DNA of 64,000 bases, from positions 1 to 64,000 of the forward strand of contig NZ_FNSK01000001.1 of the NCBI RefSeq assembly GCF_900105075.1. Reading direction: 5' to 3'. The translations under genes and the position numbers were made by a program. Each line of letters begins with the position of its first letter. Within the stretch, counting starts at the first letter, position 1. The notes beneath the pieces were generated by a model. It did not search any database, had not been told where the DNA came from, and saw only the letters and a list, made by a program, of their open reading frames with translations. The DNA is from Rhodobacter sp. 24-YEA-8 (GTDB lineage Bacteria > Pseudomonadota > Alphaproteobacteria > Rhodobacterales > Rhodobacteraceae). This document shows positions 8,350 through 17,800 of the stretch, one piece after another.

Positions 8350-8802
8350 ATGGATTACGAGACCGCGACGAAAGACATTCTTGCACTGACCCATGGCGAG
8401 ACAGACAGCGTGGCGCTGATGGCGACGCTGGCCTGCGAGATCCATGCCCGCCATCCGCTGTCGGACTGGACCGGTTTCTACCGCGTGACCGGGCCGGAGC
8501 TGTTGAAGATCGGCCCCTATCAGGGCGGTCATGGCTGTCTTGTGATCCCGTTTTCGCGCGGCGTTTGCGGGGCTGCGGCGCGCACGGGCGAGGTGCAGAA
8601 TGTTCCCGATGTCGATGCCTTCCCCGATCACATAGCCTGCGCCTCCTCGACGCGGTCTGAACTGGTGATCCCGGTTCGGAACGGGGCCGGGCGACTTCTT
8701 GGGGTGCTTGATCTCGACAGCAACACGCCAGCGGCCTTTACGCAGGCTGATGAAGACTGGCTGATCCCGCTTCTGGCGCAAGTTTTTGAAAGGGCAGAAT
8801 AA
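8350..8802 (+). CDS. msrC: Free methionine-R-sulfoxide reductase (GAF domain, YebR/MsrC type)
   Basis: A protein of 150 residues made of one GAF domain. Three Cys at 63, 73 and 97 (HGCLVIPF, RGVCGAAA, HIACASS) have exactly the 10/24 spacing of the redox Cys of E. coli YebR (84, 94, 118). DWTGFYR and SELVIPV are also typical. It reduces free methionine-R-sulfoxide using thioredoxin. The start sits one base after the upstream stop and the stop overlaps the next ATG (TAATG), so it is translationally coupled on both sides. Confidence 0.93.
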   Translation: MDYETATKDILALTHGETDSVALMATLACEIHARHPLSDWTGFYRVTGPELLKIGPYQGGHGCLVIPFSRGVCGAAARTGEVQNVPDVDAFPDHIACASSTRSELVIPVRNGAGRLLGVLDLDSNTPAAFTQADEDWLIPLLAQVFERAE

Positions 8803-9572
8803 TGCGTGGGTCCTGCCATTGCGGTTCTGTGGTGTTCGAGGCCGATCCTCCGCTGCGCGGGGTGGTTGCCTGCCATTGCAGCCAGTGCCGCAAGGTTTCG
8901 GGCCATTACTGGTCGGCAAGCTCGGTGCCGCTGGAACGCTTTCACCTGATCGAAGACCGCGGGCTGGACTGGTATCGCTCCTCGCCTTCGGCAGAGCGCG
9001 GATTCTGTCGGGATTGCGGCGCCAGCCTGTTCTGGAAACCGACGGGGGAAGCGCGGATCTCCTTTGCTGCCGGGGCGCTTGACGGGCCGACCGGGTTGAA
9101 GACCATCGCCCATATCCATAAGGAAGATCGCGGCGATTATTACGAGCCGGAGGGCCCGCCCTGCGCCCCGCAGCCGGCAGAGGATTTGCACGGCGCCTGT
9201 CTTTGCGGCGCGAACACCTTCAGTGTTGCAGGCCCGATGGGGGATGTCGGCGCCTGCCATTGCGGCCAGTGCCGCAAGCTTTCGGGCCACTACTCTGCCA
9301 GTTTCTGGACCGAAGAAGACAGCGTAACCTGGACCGCGCGCGAGACCTGCGAATATGCGACCCCGGGCGGCGGGCGGCGTGGCTTCTGCCCGAAATGCGG
9401 CTCTTCTTTGTGGTTTCGCGCCAAAGATGGCAGCTTTTCGATGGAGGCCGGCGCCTTTGACCGCCCCACCGGGGGCCGGTTGACCGGGCATATTTTCATG
9501 GCCGAGGCGGGGGATTATTATACGCCCGACGACAATCTGCCGCAATGGCAGGGCTGGGAAGAGGAGGCCTGA
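8802..9572 (+). CDS. Tandem GFA/CENP-V domain zinc protein
   Basis: A protein of 256 residues containing two copies of the roughly 120-residue GFA fold. Copy 1 has SCHCGSV, CHCSQCRKVSGHYW and GFCRDCGASLFW. Copy 2 has CLCGA, CHCGQCRKLSGHYS and GFCPKCGSSLWF. Both keep the full set of zinc-binding Cys. GFA proteins are usually single-domain and are annotated as glutathione-dependent formaldehyde-activating enzymes, although many have unknown activity. The two halves are clearly an internal duplication. It overlaps msrC by one base. Confidence 0.92.
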   Translation: MRGSCHCGSVVFEADPPLRGVVACHCSQCRKVSGHYWSASSVPLERFHLIEDRGLDWYRSSPSAERGFCRDCGASLFWKPTGEARISFAAGALDGPTGLKTIAHIHKEDRGDYYEPEGPPCAPQPAEDLHGACLCGANTFSVAGPMGDVGACHCGQCRKLSGHYSASFWTEEDSVTWTARETCEYATPGGGRRGFCPKCGSSLWFRAKDGSFSMEAGAFDRPTGGRLTGHIFMAEAGDYYTPDDNLPQWQGWEEEA

Positions 9573-9576
9573 GGCA

Positions 9577-10473
9577 ATGGCAAAGATCACGCTGCTTGAT
9601 GGCGGTATGGGCCAGGAGCTGATCGCGCGTTCCGGGGACGAGCCGACGCCGCTCTGGGCGACGCGGGTGATGATCGACCATCCTGGCCTCGTGAAGGCGA
9701 TCCATGCCGATTACTTTGCGGCCGGGGCATCGGTTGCGACCACCAATACCTATTCCGTGTTGCGCGACCGGCTGCAGGGGTTCGGGCTGGAGCCCTGGTT
9801 CCAGGCGCTTCATGCCCGCGCTTTGTCCGAAGCGCATGAGGCCCGCGCCGAGGCCGGGCGCGGCATTATCGCGGGGTCAATGGGGCCGCTTGGCGCCAGC
9901 TACCGCCCCGATCTGACGCCGCCGGTGGCGGACTCGCGCGCTGCTTATGCGGAAAAGGTGCGGCTGCTGGCGCCCTATTGTGATGTGATCCTGCTGGAGA
10001 CGATCTCCTCGTTGGGCCTCGCCGAAGGTGCTTTGGCCGGGGCGGCAGAGGGCGGGATCCCGGTCTGGCTCTCGGTTTCGGTCGACGATCATGACGGGGC
10101 GAAACTGCGCTCGGGCGAGGCAGTGGCGGATCTGGCGGTGCTGGTCGCGAAATACCGTCCGGCTGCGGTACTGGCGAATTGTTCGATCCCCGAGGCAATG
10201 GGGGCGGCGATGGATGTGATCCGGGGTTTTGGTCTGCCCTTTGGCGCCTATGCCAACGGCTTTACGCATATTTCCGGCAACTTCCTGAAGAATGCGCCGA
10301 CGGTGAAGGAACTGACCCATCGTCACGATCTGAGCCCGGAGAAATACACCGCCTTCGTGCTGGACTGGATCGGCCAGGGCGCCACCATCGTCGGCGGCTG
10401 CTGCGAGGTCGGTCCCGCCCATATCCGCCACCTGGCCGGGGCCCTGCGCGCGGCGGGGCACGAGATCCTGTGA
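9577..10473 (+). CDS. Homocysteine S-methyltransferase family protein (MmuM-like)
   Basis: A protein of 298 residues with the betaine-homocysteine/MmuM barrel: LLDGGMGQEL at the N-terminus, GSMGPLGASY, and the zinc ligands in VLANCS and in VGGCCEVGP near the C-terminus. These enzymes transfer a methyl group from S-methylmethionine or SAM to homocysteine to make methionine. It lies four bases after the GFA gene, beside a methionine sulfoxide reductase. Its stop overlaps the GTG of rluA. Confidence 0.88.
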   Translation: MAKITLLDGGMGQELIARSGDEPTPLWATRVMIDHPGLVKAIHADYFAAGASVATTNTYSVLRDRLQGFGLEPWFQALHARALSEAHEARAEAGRGIIAGSMGPLGASYRPDLTPPVADSRAAYAEKVRLLAPYCDVILLETISSLGLAEGALAGAAEGGIPVWLSVSVDDHDGAKLRSGEAVADLAVLVAKYRPAAVLANCSIPEAMGAAMDVIRGFGLPFGAYANGFTHISGNFLKNAPTVKELTHRHDLSPEKYTAFVLDWIGQGATIVGGCCEVGPAHIRHLAGALRAAGHEIL

Positions 10474-11135
10474 CCGCCTCCGCCCTTCCCGATTTTGTTT
10501 ATGACCCGCCGGATGTGGCGCTGTCGGTTCTTTATGAGGACCGGCAGATCCTGGTCGTCGATAAGCCTGCGGGGCTTTTATCGGTGCCCGGCAAGCTTGC
10601 CGGGCGCGAGGATTGCCTCGTCTCGCGGCTGCAGGCGGAATACTGGGATGCGCTGCTGGTGCACCGGCTGGACTGCGATACATCGGGCGTGATGATCTTC
10701 GCGCGCACCAAGATCGCCCAGGGGTTTCTGGGCCAGGAATTCGAAAAGCGCCGTGCGAAGAAGTCATATATCGCAAGGGTTTATGGCGATGTTGACGGTG
10801 AGGCAGGCCATATCGACCTGCCGCTCTCGGCTGATTGGCCGAACCGTCCGCGCCAGATGGTCAATCACGCTGACGGCCGCCCCGCCCAGACCGATTGGGA
10901 AGTGGTTGCCCGCGCCCCCGGCGAGACGCGGATGCGGCTCTGGCCCCGGACCGGGCGCAGCCATCAGCTCAGGGTGCATATGCTGGAACTGGGTCATCCG
11001 ATCCTCGGCGACCCGATCTATGCTGTCGGCCCCGCCCGCGAGGCCCCGCGCCTGATGCTGCATGCGGAAACGCTGGGCCTGCACCATCCGGCCACCGGCG
11101 CCTGGATGGATTTCGCCGCCCCGGTTCCGTTCTGA
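10470..11135 (+). CDS. rluA: RluA-family pseudouridine synthase
   Basis: A protein of 221 residues, close to E. coli RluA (219). The GTG start at 10470 overlaps the upstream TGA (GTGA). Motifs: ILVVDKPAGLLSVPG, VHRLDCDTSGVM containing the catalytic Asp, KKSYIARV, and the RTGRSHQLRVHM motif. RluA makes pseudouridine in 23S rRNA and some tRNAs. The length favours RluA itself over RluC/D, because there is no S4 domain. Substrate assignment is by similarity only. Confidence 0.85.
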   Translation: MTASALPDFVYDPPDVALSVLYEDRQILVVDKPAGLLSVPGKLAGREDCLVSRLQAEYWDALLVHRLDCDTSGVMIFARTKIAQGFLGQEFEKRRAKKSYIARVYGDVDGEAGHIDLPLSADWPNRPRQMVNHADGRPAQTDWEVVARAPGETRMRLWPRTGRSHQLRVHMLELGHPILGDPIYAVGPAREAPRLMLHAETLGLHHPATGAWMDFAAPVPF

Positions 11136-11217
11136 AACGGGACCGCACAATTGTTCTGTTAACTCTATGTCAAAATCCGTGGCTAATGCTGCGGCAGTTA
11201 CGCTTTCGGAGCCAGCG

Positions 11218-12846
11218 ATGAACGCCAGTCCAGCCCTGTTTCAGGTTCGTTATGCCCTGCTGACCTGGCCCGCGATCCTTTTCCTGCCGCTTGTCGGGCT
11301 GTCATTTCTGGTCCCGTCCTGGCGCTGGGTGTTTCTGGCTCTGGCGGGTGTGGCGCTGACCCTCGCGCTGCTCGGGCTGCGTGATATCACGCAAAAGCGG
11401 CATGCGGTTTTGCGCAATTATCCTGTCGCGGCGCGGCTGCGCTTTTTGTTCGAGGGCATCCGCCCCGAGATCCGGCAGTATTTCTTTGAAGATGACAAGG
11501 ACGGCACGCCCTTTGCCCGCGACAAGCGCGCCATCGTCTACCAGCGCGCCAAGAAAGAGCTGGAGACCCGGCCCTTCGGCACGCAATACGATGTTTATAA
11601 AGAACAATATGAATGGCTGCATCATTCGGTGGCGCCAAAGCCACCGGTCACGCATGAGGAATTGCGGGTTCTGATTGGCGGCAGCTGTGCAAAACCATAT
11701 TCGGCGAGCCTGCTGAACATCTCGGCGATGAGCTATGGCTCTTTGTCGTCAAATGCGATCCTCGCGCTGAACAGGGGTGCGAAAGCAGGCGGGTTTTACC
11801 ATGATACCGGCGAGGGGGGTGTCTCGCCCTATCACCGCGAAAACGGCGGCGATCTCGTGTGGGAGCTTGGCTCCGGTTATTTCGGGGCGCGCGGCGGCGA
11901 TGGTACATTCGATCCGGTCCGCTTTGCCGAAGGGGCATCGGATCCGCAGATCCGGATGGTCGAGCTGAAGCTGAGCCAGGGCGCCAAGCCCGGTCATGGC
12001 GGCATGTTGCCGGCCGCGAAAATCACCCCCGAAATCGCGGCGATCCGTCATATTCCGATGGGGCAGGATTGTATCTCGCCGCCCTCGCATTCGGCCTTTT
12101 CGACACCGGTGGGGCTGCTGGAATTCATCGCGAGGATGCGGGAGCTGTCGGGGGGGAAACCGGCAGGGTTCAAGCTTTGTATCGGGCATCGCTGGGAATT
12201 CATGGCGATCTGCAAAGCGATGCTGGAAACCGGGATTGCCCCCGATTTCATCGTGATCGACGGCAAAGAGGGCGGCACGGGTGCGGCTCCGATGGAATTC
12301 ATGGACCATATCGGGACGCCTTTGCGCGACGGGCTGAGCTTTGCCCATAATGCGCTTTTGGGCGTGGGGCTGAGGGATCGGGTGCGGCTGGGCGCGAGCG
12401 GCAAGATCGTCTCGGCCTTTGATATGGCGCGGGTGATGGCGCTGGGGGCCGACTGGTGCAATGCGGCGCGGGGCTTCATGTTTGCGGTCGGCTGTATCCA
12501 GGCCCAGAGCTGCCATACCGGCGCCTGCCCGACCGGAGTGGCAACCCAGGATCCGGCGCGGGCGCGGGCGATTGTGGTGCCGGATAAGGCGGCGCGGGTG
12601 ACCTCGTTCCAGCGCGGCACATTGCATGCGCTGGCGGAACTGGTCGGTGCGGCGGGGCTGTCGCATCCGTCGGAACTGCGGCCGCATCATTTCCTGCGGC
12701 GCGCCGATGCGGATCGGGTGCGGTCCTTTGCCGAGCTTTACGACCAGCTGGAGCCGGGGCAATTGCTGGCCGATCCGCGCGCGGTCCCGGCTTTTGCCGA
12801 GGCCTGGGCGCTGTCCAGGGCGGATACATTCGCGCGGACGGGCTGA
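11218..12846 (+). CDS. FMN-binding glutamate synthase family protein, membrane-anchored
   Basis: A protein of 542 residues. The ATG at 11218 has GGAG just upstream. Two hydrophobic helices (about residues 12-57) are followed by the glutamate synthase central barrel: SALNISAMSYGSLS-type segment, KPGHGGMLPAAKITPEIA, DFIVIDGKEGGTGAAP and LGADWCNAARGFMFA. CIQAQSCHTGAC gives the Cys-x5-Cys-x4-Cys pattern of a [3Fe-4S] cluster. It lacks the glutaminase and GXGXG parts of true GltB. Stand-alone members are common but their physiological substrate is not established. Confidence 0.88.
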   Translation: MNASPALFQVRYALLTWPAILFLPLVGLSFLVPSWRWVFLALAGVALTLALLGLRDITQKRHAVLRNYPVAARLRFLFEGIRPEIRQYFFEDDKDGTPFARDKRAIVYQRAKKELETRPFGTQYDVYKEQYEWLHHSVAPKPPVTHEELRVLIGGSCAKPYSASLLNISAMSYGSLSSNAILALNRGAKAGGFYHDTGEGGVSPYHRENGGDLVWELGSGYFGARGGDGTFDPVRFAEGASDPQIRMVELKLSQGAKPGHGGMLPAAKITPEIAAIRHIPMGQDCISPPSHSAFSTPVGLLEFIARMRELSGGKPAGFKLCIGHRWEFMAICKAMLETGIAPDFIVIDGKEGGTGAAPMEFMDHIGTPLRDGLSFAHNALLGVGLRDRVRLGASGKIVSAFDMARVMALGADWCNAARGFMFAVGCIQAQSCHTGACPTGVATQDPARARAIVVPDKAARVTSFQRGTLHALAELVGAAGLSHPSELRPHHFLRRADADRVRSFAELYDQLEPGQLLADPRAVPAFAEAWALSRADTFARTG

Positions 12847-12872
12847 GCCGGGATCTGGGTCTGCTGTCAGGC

Positions 12873-12914
12873 GGGGGGCTGTCTGCCCCCCGGGAAGCGG
12901 CTTTGGCCGCTTCC
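12873..12914. terminator. Double hairpin between convergent genes
   Basis: Two hairpins in a row: six G with six C (12873-12878, 12886-12891), then an 8-bp stem (12893-12900 with 12907-12914). They lie between the stop of the glutamate-synthase-like gene and the convergent FMN reductase. No T-run follows. Confidence 0.55.
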
Positions 12915-12945
12915 TCCCCCCGAGGATATTTCAGGACAGATGAAA

Positions 12946-13485
12946 TCAGCTGGCGGCGGCGCGAAGTTTGGCCATCAGCTGGTCGAGGACTTTCCGGTAG
13001 CGCGGGTCTTTGAGATGGCCTTCTTCGTCGAAAGCGTTCGAACTGTCTGCGACGAGAAGTTCGGGGCCAGTCAGGAGGCGCGGCTGGAACGGGGTCAGCA
13101 TCAGGCGCAGCGCGAATTGCGACCGGTCGCCGCCGCCCCGGCCACCGGCGGCGGAAATGATGGCGACGGGCTTGTCTTCCCAGGGATTGCCTTTGATCCG
13201 GCTGACCCAGTCGAGGGCGTTTTTCAGCACTCCCGGCGGGGCCTTGTTATATTCCGGCGTCGAGATCACCACCGCATCCGCTTCGGCGATCTGGTCGTAA
13301 AGCCGGGTGACACCGGCGGGGTAGCCCTGAGTGCTTTCGAGATCGCCGTCATAAAGGGGCAGATTCAGGTCGGCCTCGAGCTGGCGGGCCGGGCCGAAGG
13401 CCGCGCGGGCCTCGCGCAGCAGCATCCGGTTGGTCGATCCCTGGCGGAGGGCTCCGGCAATGCCGAGAAGGGTGAGGCTGGTCAT
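12946..13485 (-). CDS. NADPH-dependent FMN reductase (flavodoxin-like)
   Basis: A protein of 179 residues starting at the ATG at 13485 (MTSLTLLGIAGALRQGSTN). The GALRQGSTNRMLL loop binds the FMN phosphate, and STPEYNKAPPGVLKNALDW and AAGGRGGGDRSQ match the family. Members reduce FMN or quinones, azo dyes or chromate with NAD(P)H. The gene lies 20 bp after lrgB on the same strand and may be co-transcribed with lrgAB. Confidence 0.9.
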   Translation of the reverse strand: MTSLTLLGIAGALRQGSTNRMLLREARAAFGPARQLEADLNLPLYDGDLESTQGYPAGVTRLYDQIAEADAVVISTPEYNKAPPGVLKNALDWVSRIKGNPWEDKPVAIISAAGGRGGGDRSQFALRLMLTPFQPRLLTGPELLVADSSNAFDEEGHLKDPRYRKVLDQLMAKLRAAAS

Positions 13486-13505
13486 ATCGGTCTCCGGAAC
13501 AGGGA

Positions 13506-14213
13506 TCAGACGAAAAGGCGCAAAAGGAGCGGGGCGAGGATCGCGGTCATCAGCGCGTTCAGCCCCATGCCGAGCCCGGCAAAGGCCCCGGCGGTCGGGT
13601 TGACATGGAAGGCGCGCGCCGTGCCGAACCCATGCGCCGCGAGGCCGGTGGCAAAGCCGCGTGCGCGCCAGTCGCGGATCCGCAGGGCATTCAGCAGGGG
13701 GGTCGCACAGGCCGCGCCGCAAAGCCCGGTCAGGAAGACCATCAGCGCTGCCTGGGTGGGAGAGCCGCCGCTTTGTTCGGCGATGCCAAGCGCCACGGCG
13801 GCGGTCGCGGATTTCGGCGCCAGGGCTGCAAGTAGCTCTGGCCCGACGCCGAAAGCATGGGCAATCAGCAGCGCGGTCAGGATCGCGGTGACCGAACCCG
13901 CCAGCAATGCGGTCAGGATCGGCAGCGCGGCGCGGCGCACCCGCGCGAGATTATCGTAAAGCGGCAGGGCAAGGCAGACCGTCGCCGGGCCCAGCAGGAA
14001 ATGGACGAATTGCGCGCCCTCGAAATAGGTCTCGAAACTGGTTCCGGTCGCCAGCAGCACAAGCGACAGTGCCGCCATTGCGACAATGGCCGGGTTGAGG
14101 GCCGGCATCCGCCCGGTGTAATTGAACACCACGAGCCCGAAAGCATAGGCTGCCACCGTCATCGACAGCCACAAAAGCGGATCGCGGGCGAGATAGGTCC
14201 AGATATCGGTCAC
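13506..14213 (-). CDS. lrgB: LrgB-family membrane protein
   Basis: A protein of 235 residues. The GTG at 14213 overlaps the lrgA stop (GTGA). It has about six hydrophobic segments. The conserved LrgB regions are AALAPKSATAAVALGIAEQSGG and LNALRIRDWRARGFATGLAAHGFGTARA. LrgAB pairs act in murein hydrolase control or in pyruvate/glycolate export (as in plastid PLGG1). No LytSR-type regulator is adjacent. Confidence 0.9.
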   Translation of the reverse strand: MTDIWTYLARDPLLWLSMTVAAYAFGLVVFNYTGRMPALNPAIVAMAALSLVLLATGTSFETYFEGAQFVHFLLGPATVCLALPLYDNLARVRRAALPILTALLAGSVTAILTALLIAHAFGVGPELLAALAPKSATAAVALGIAEQSGGSPTQAALMVFLTGLCGAACATPLLNALRIRDWRARGFATGLAAHGFGTARAFHVNPTAGAFAGLGMGLNALMTAILAPLLLRLFV

Positions 14214-14602
14214 AGCATGCCCTCCTTGCTGTCTTCTTTGCCGCTGACATCTCCGGTCAGCCGCGCCACCAGCACGAAGGTCAGTGCCGCCACCGCAATC
14301 GCCGCCAGCGCCGAGATGACGATGGCCAGCAAAAGCGGCAATGTATTCCCCCCGAGGCTGCCAAGCTGCAGCATCGCCCCCACACCTGCCGGCACGAAGA
14401 GCAAAAGCAGATTGCCGAGGATTGTCCCCGCCATTGGCCGGATGACGTCGCGCAGCCGCTCGGAGGTGATCAGACCGGACAGCATCAGCGCCATGCCGAG
14501 CACCGGGCCCGGGATCGGCAGGTGGCTGGCCTGGGAGATGACTTCCCCGGTCAGCTGGCAGGCGAGGATTGCGAGGATTGCAATGATGGTGGGCGGGACC
14601 AT
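14210..14602 (-). CDS. lrgA: CidA/LrgA-family membrane protein
   Basis: A protein of 130 residues when started at the ATG at 14602 (MVPPTIIAILAILACQLTGE), which matches where family members begin. An in-frame ATG at 14638 would add a polar leader and is less likely. Conserved features are LPIPGPVLGMALML and NLLLLFVPAGVGAM, with four hydrophobic helices. It forms the partner of LrgB in a holin-like or organic-acid export complex. Confidence 0.85.
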   Translation of the reverse strand: MVPPTIIAILAILACQLTGEVISQASHLPIPGPVLGMALMLSGLITSERLRDVIRPMAGTILGNLLLLFVPAGVGAMLQLGSLGGNTLPLLLAIVISALAAIAVAALTFVLVARLTGDVSGKEDSKEGML

Positions 14603-14848
14603 GGATCTTGTTTCCGGGGTTGAGGAGCCTCCTCCCATGCTGCGATTTTGCGGGGGCGGGAACCAGTGGCGAAATGGGCAGGGCTGCTATGTTTCGGCGC
14701 ATCGCCCTGTCGCTTTGGCCCGGGCGCGCGTCTTTTATGGGGATAACCCCGGGAAATCCGGCTTATCGCCGCGACACGCATTGACCTTGCCTGCTCAAAT
14801 TCCGAGCATGTCCGGCCATAACAGAACAACGACTCGTGAGGGCGCGGC

Positions 14849-17800
14849 TTGCGCTTCAGTAAACTCAGGCTCAACGGTTTCAAAAGCTTTGTCGACCCCA
14901 CGGATCTGGTGATCCATGAGGGGCTGACAGGCGTGGTCGGGCCAAATGGCTGCGGCAAATCCAATTTGCTGGAAGCGCTTCGCTGGGTGATGGGCGAGAA
15001 CCGCCCGACCGCGATGCGCGGGTCGGGCATGGATGACGTGATCTTCAACGGCGCGGCGACCAGGGGCGCACGCAACTTTGCCGAAGTGTCGCTGGTTCTC
15101 GACAATGCCGACCGGCTGGCGCCTTCGGGGTTCAATGACAGCGATACGATCGAGATCGTGCGGCGTATCACCCGCGATGCGGGCTCGGCCTATAAGGCAA
15201 ATTCGAAGGATGTGCGGGCGCGCGATGTGCAGATGCTGTTTGCCGATGCCTCGACGGGTTCGCACAGCCCGGCGCTGGTGCGGCAGGGCCAGATTTCCGA
15301 ACTGATCAATGCGAAGCCGAAAGCGCGGCGCCGGGTGCTGGAAGAGGCGGCCGGGATTTCGGGTCTTTATGCCCGCCGTCATGAGGCGGAGCTGAAGCTG
15401 GCGGGGACCGAGACGAACCTGACCCGTGTCGATGACGTGCTGGAACAGCTGGCGCAACAGCTGTCGGTTCTGACCCGTCAGGCGCGCCAGGCCGCGCGTT
15501 ACCGCGAGATTTCCGATGATCTGCGGCAATCGGAAGGGATGCTTTTATACCGGCGCTGGCGTGAGGCGGATCTGGCGCGGGGCGAAGCGGAAGGCGCGCT
15601 GCGCGACCGGCTGATCGCCCAGGGCCGTGCCGAGATGGCGGCGCGGGACGGCAGCAAGGCCCGTGAAGCGGCGGAAGAGGGTCTGCCCGCGCGGCGCGAA
15701 GAAGAGGCGGTGGCGGCGGCGATCCTGCAGCGGCTCATGTTGCAACGCGATGCGCTTGGCGATCAGGAGAGACAGGCGCTGGCCCGGATCGAGACGTTGC
15801 GCGGCCGGATCGGCCAGCTTGGCAATGATATCGAGCGCGAGGCGGGGCTGAACCGCGATGCGGGCGAGGTGATCCAGCGGCTGCAATGGGAAATCGACCA
15901 GATCGTTAAGGCGCATGAGGGCCATGACGAACGCCTTGCCGAGGCGGTCGAGGCGGCGCGCGAGGCGGGGGCGATCCTGACCGACCGCGAGACGCTGATG
16001 TCCGAGGCAACCGAGGATTCGGCGCGGCTGGCGGCACGGCATCAGTCGGCCACGCGGCTGGTGCAGGAAAGCCGGTCTGCGGTCGACCGCGCCGAGGCCG
16101 AGGCGCTGCGCGCCCGCGATGCGGTGGCGGGGGCCGAAGAAACCCTGGCCGGGGCCGGTGAGGCTTTCGAGGCCGCCGAAGAGGCGCGCGAGGCGGCGGC
16201 AGAGCTGACGGAACAGACCGAGGCCGCGCTGGAACTGGCCGAAGAGGCCCGCGCCGAGGCGCAATCGCGCGAGGCCGAGGCCCGCGCCGCGCGCTCGGGG
16301 GCCGAGGGCGAGGCCAATGCCCTGCGCGCCGAACGCGCGGCTCTGGCAAAGCTCGTTGATCGTGAGGCCCAGGCCGGGCATCAGCTTCTGGACCGTCTGG
16401 TGGTCGAGCCGGGATATGAAAAGGCGCTTGGAGCGGCTTTGTCGGATGACCTGCGCGCGCCGGAAATCGCGGCGGGAGAGCGCACCGGCTGGGGCCTGCT
16501 TGATCCCTATGTCACACCGCAGCCGCTGCCGGCGGGAGCGGCGGCTCTGGGCGCGCGCGTCGAGGCGCCGGCAGTGCTGGCGCGCCGTCTGGGCCAGATC
16601 GGCGTGGTCAGCCCTGAAGACGGGTTCCGGCTGCAGGCGGATCTGAAACCGGGCCAGCGTCTCGTCAGTCTCGAAGGGGATCTCTGGCGGTGGGACGGCT
16701 ATCGTTCGGGTGCCGAGGATGCGCCCTCAGCCGCGGCGCTCAGGTTGCAGCAACTGAACCGGCTGCAACGGCTGAAACAGGATCTCGAAGAGGCGAGCGC
16801 CCGGGCCGAGGGCGCAGCTCAGGCGCATGAGGTGCTGCAGACCCGGCTCCAGGACCTGGCCCGCGCCGATCAGATGGCGCGGGAGGCCCGCCGTTCTGCC
16901 GATCAGCGCCTTGCCGAGGCCGACCGTGCGCTGTCGAAATCCGAGGCCGAGCGCACGCTTGCCACCGGTCGGCTTGAGGCGGCGCGGATCTCGGTCGCGC
17001 GCTATGAGGATGACGCTATGGGCGCCCGCGCGCGGCTGCGCGAGGCCGAGACCGCCATGGCCGGTCTGCCCGATCTCGACCAGGCCCGCGAGGCGGTTGA
17101 GACCACGCGGATGACGGTCGAGGCTGCGCGCATCACCATGATGACCCGGCGCTCGGGTCATGACGAACTGCGCCGCGAGGGCGAGGCGCGGGTGCGCCGC
17201 CGCCAGGAGGCGCAGAAGGAATTGTCCGGCTGGAACCACCGGCTTGAGACCGCCGGCAAGCGCAGCCAGGAGCTGACCGAGCGTCGCGCCGGGGCCGAGG
17301 AGGAGCTGGCCGAGGCCAGTGAGGTCCCCGAGGAAATCGCCGCCAGACGCGAAGAGCTCAGCGATGCGATCCTTGAGGCCGAAGCCCGCCGCAGCGAGGC
17401 CGCCAGCGCATTGATAGCGGCCGAAACCGCGCTGCGCGAAGCGCAGATCACCGAACGCGACGCCGAGCGCCTTGCCGGTGAGGCCCGCGAAACCCGCGCC
17501 CGCGCCGAGGCGCGTCTTGATGCCGCCCGCGAAGGCGTGGCCCATGCCGCCGAGCGTATCGCCGAAGAAGAAGACCGCACGCCGCAGGAATTGCTGGCCT
17601 CGCTGAAGACCGATCCCGAGAAGATGCCGGATGCGGATAGCCTCGACCAGGACGTTCAGCGCCTGAAGCGCCAGCGCGAGGCCCTTGGTGCCGTCAATCT
17701 GCGTGCCGAAGAGGATGCGAAGACGATTGATGCCGAATATCAACAGCTTGCGACCGAGAAAACCGATCTCGAAGAAGCTGTCCGCAAGCTCCGCGCCGGA

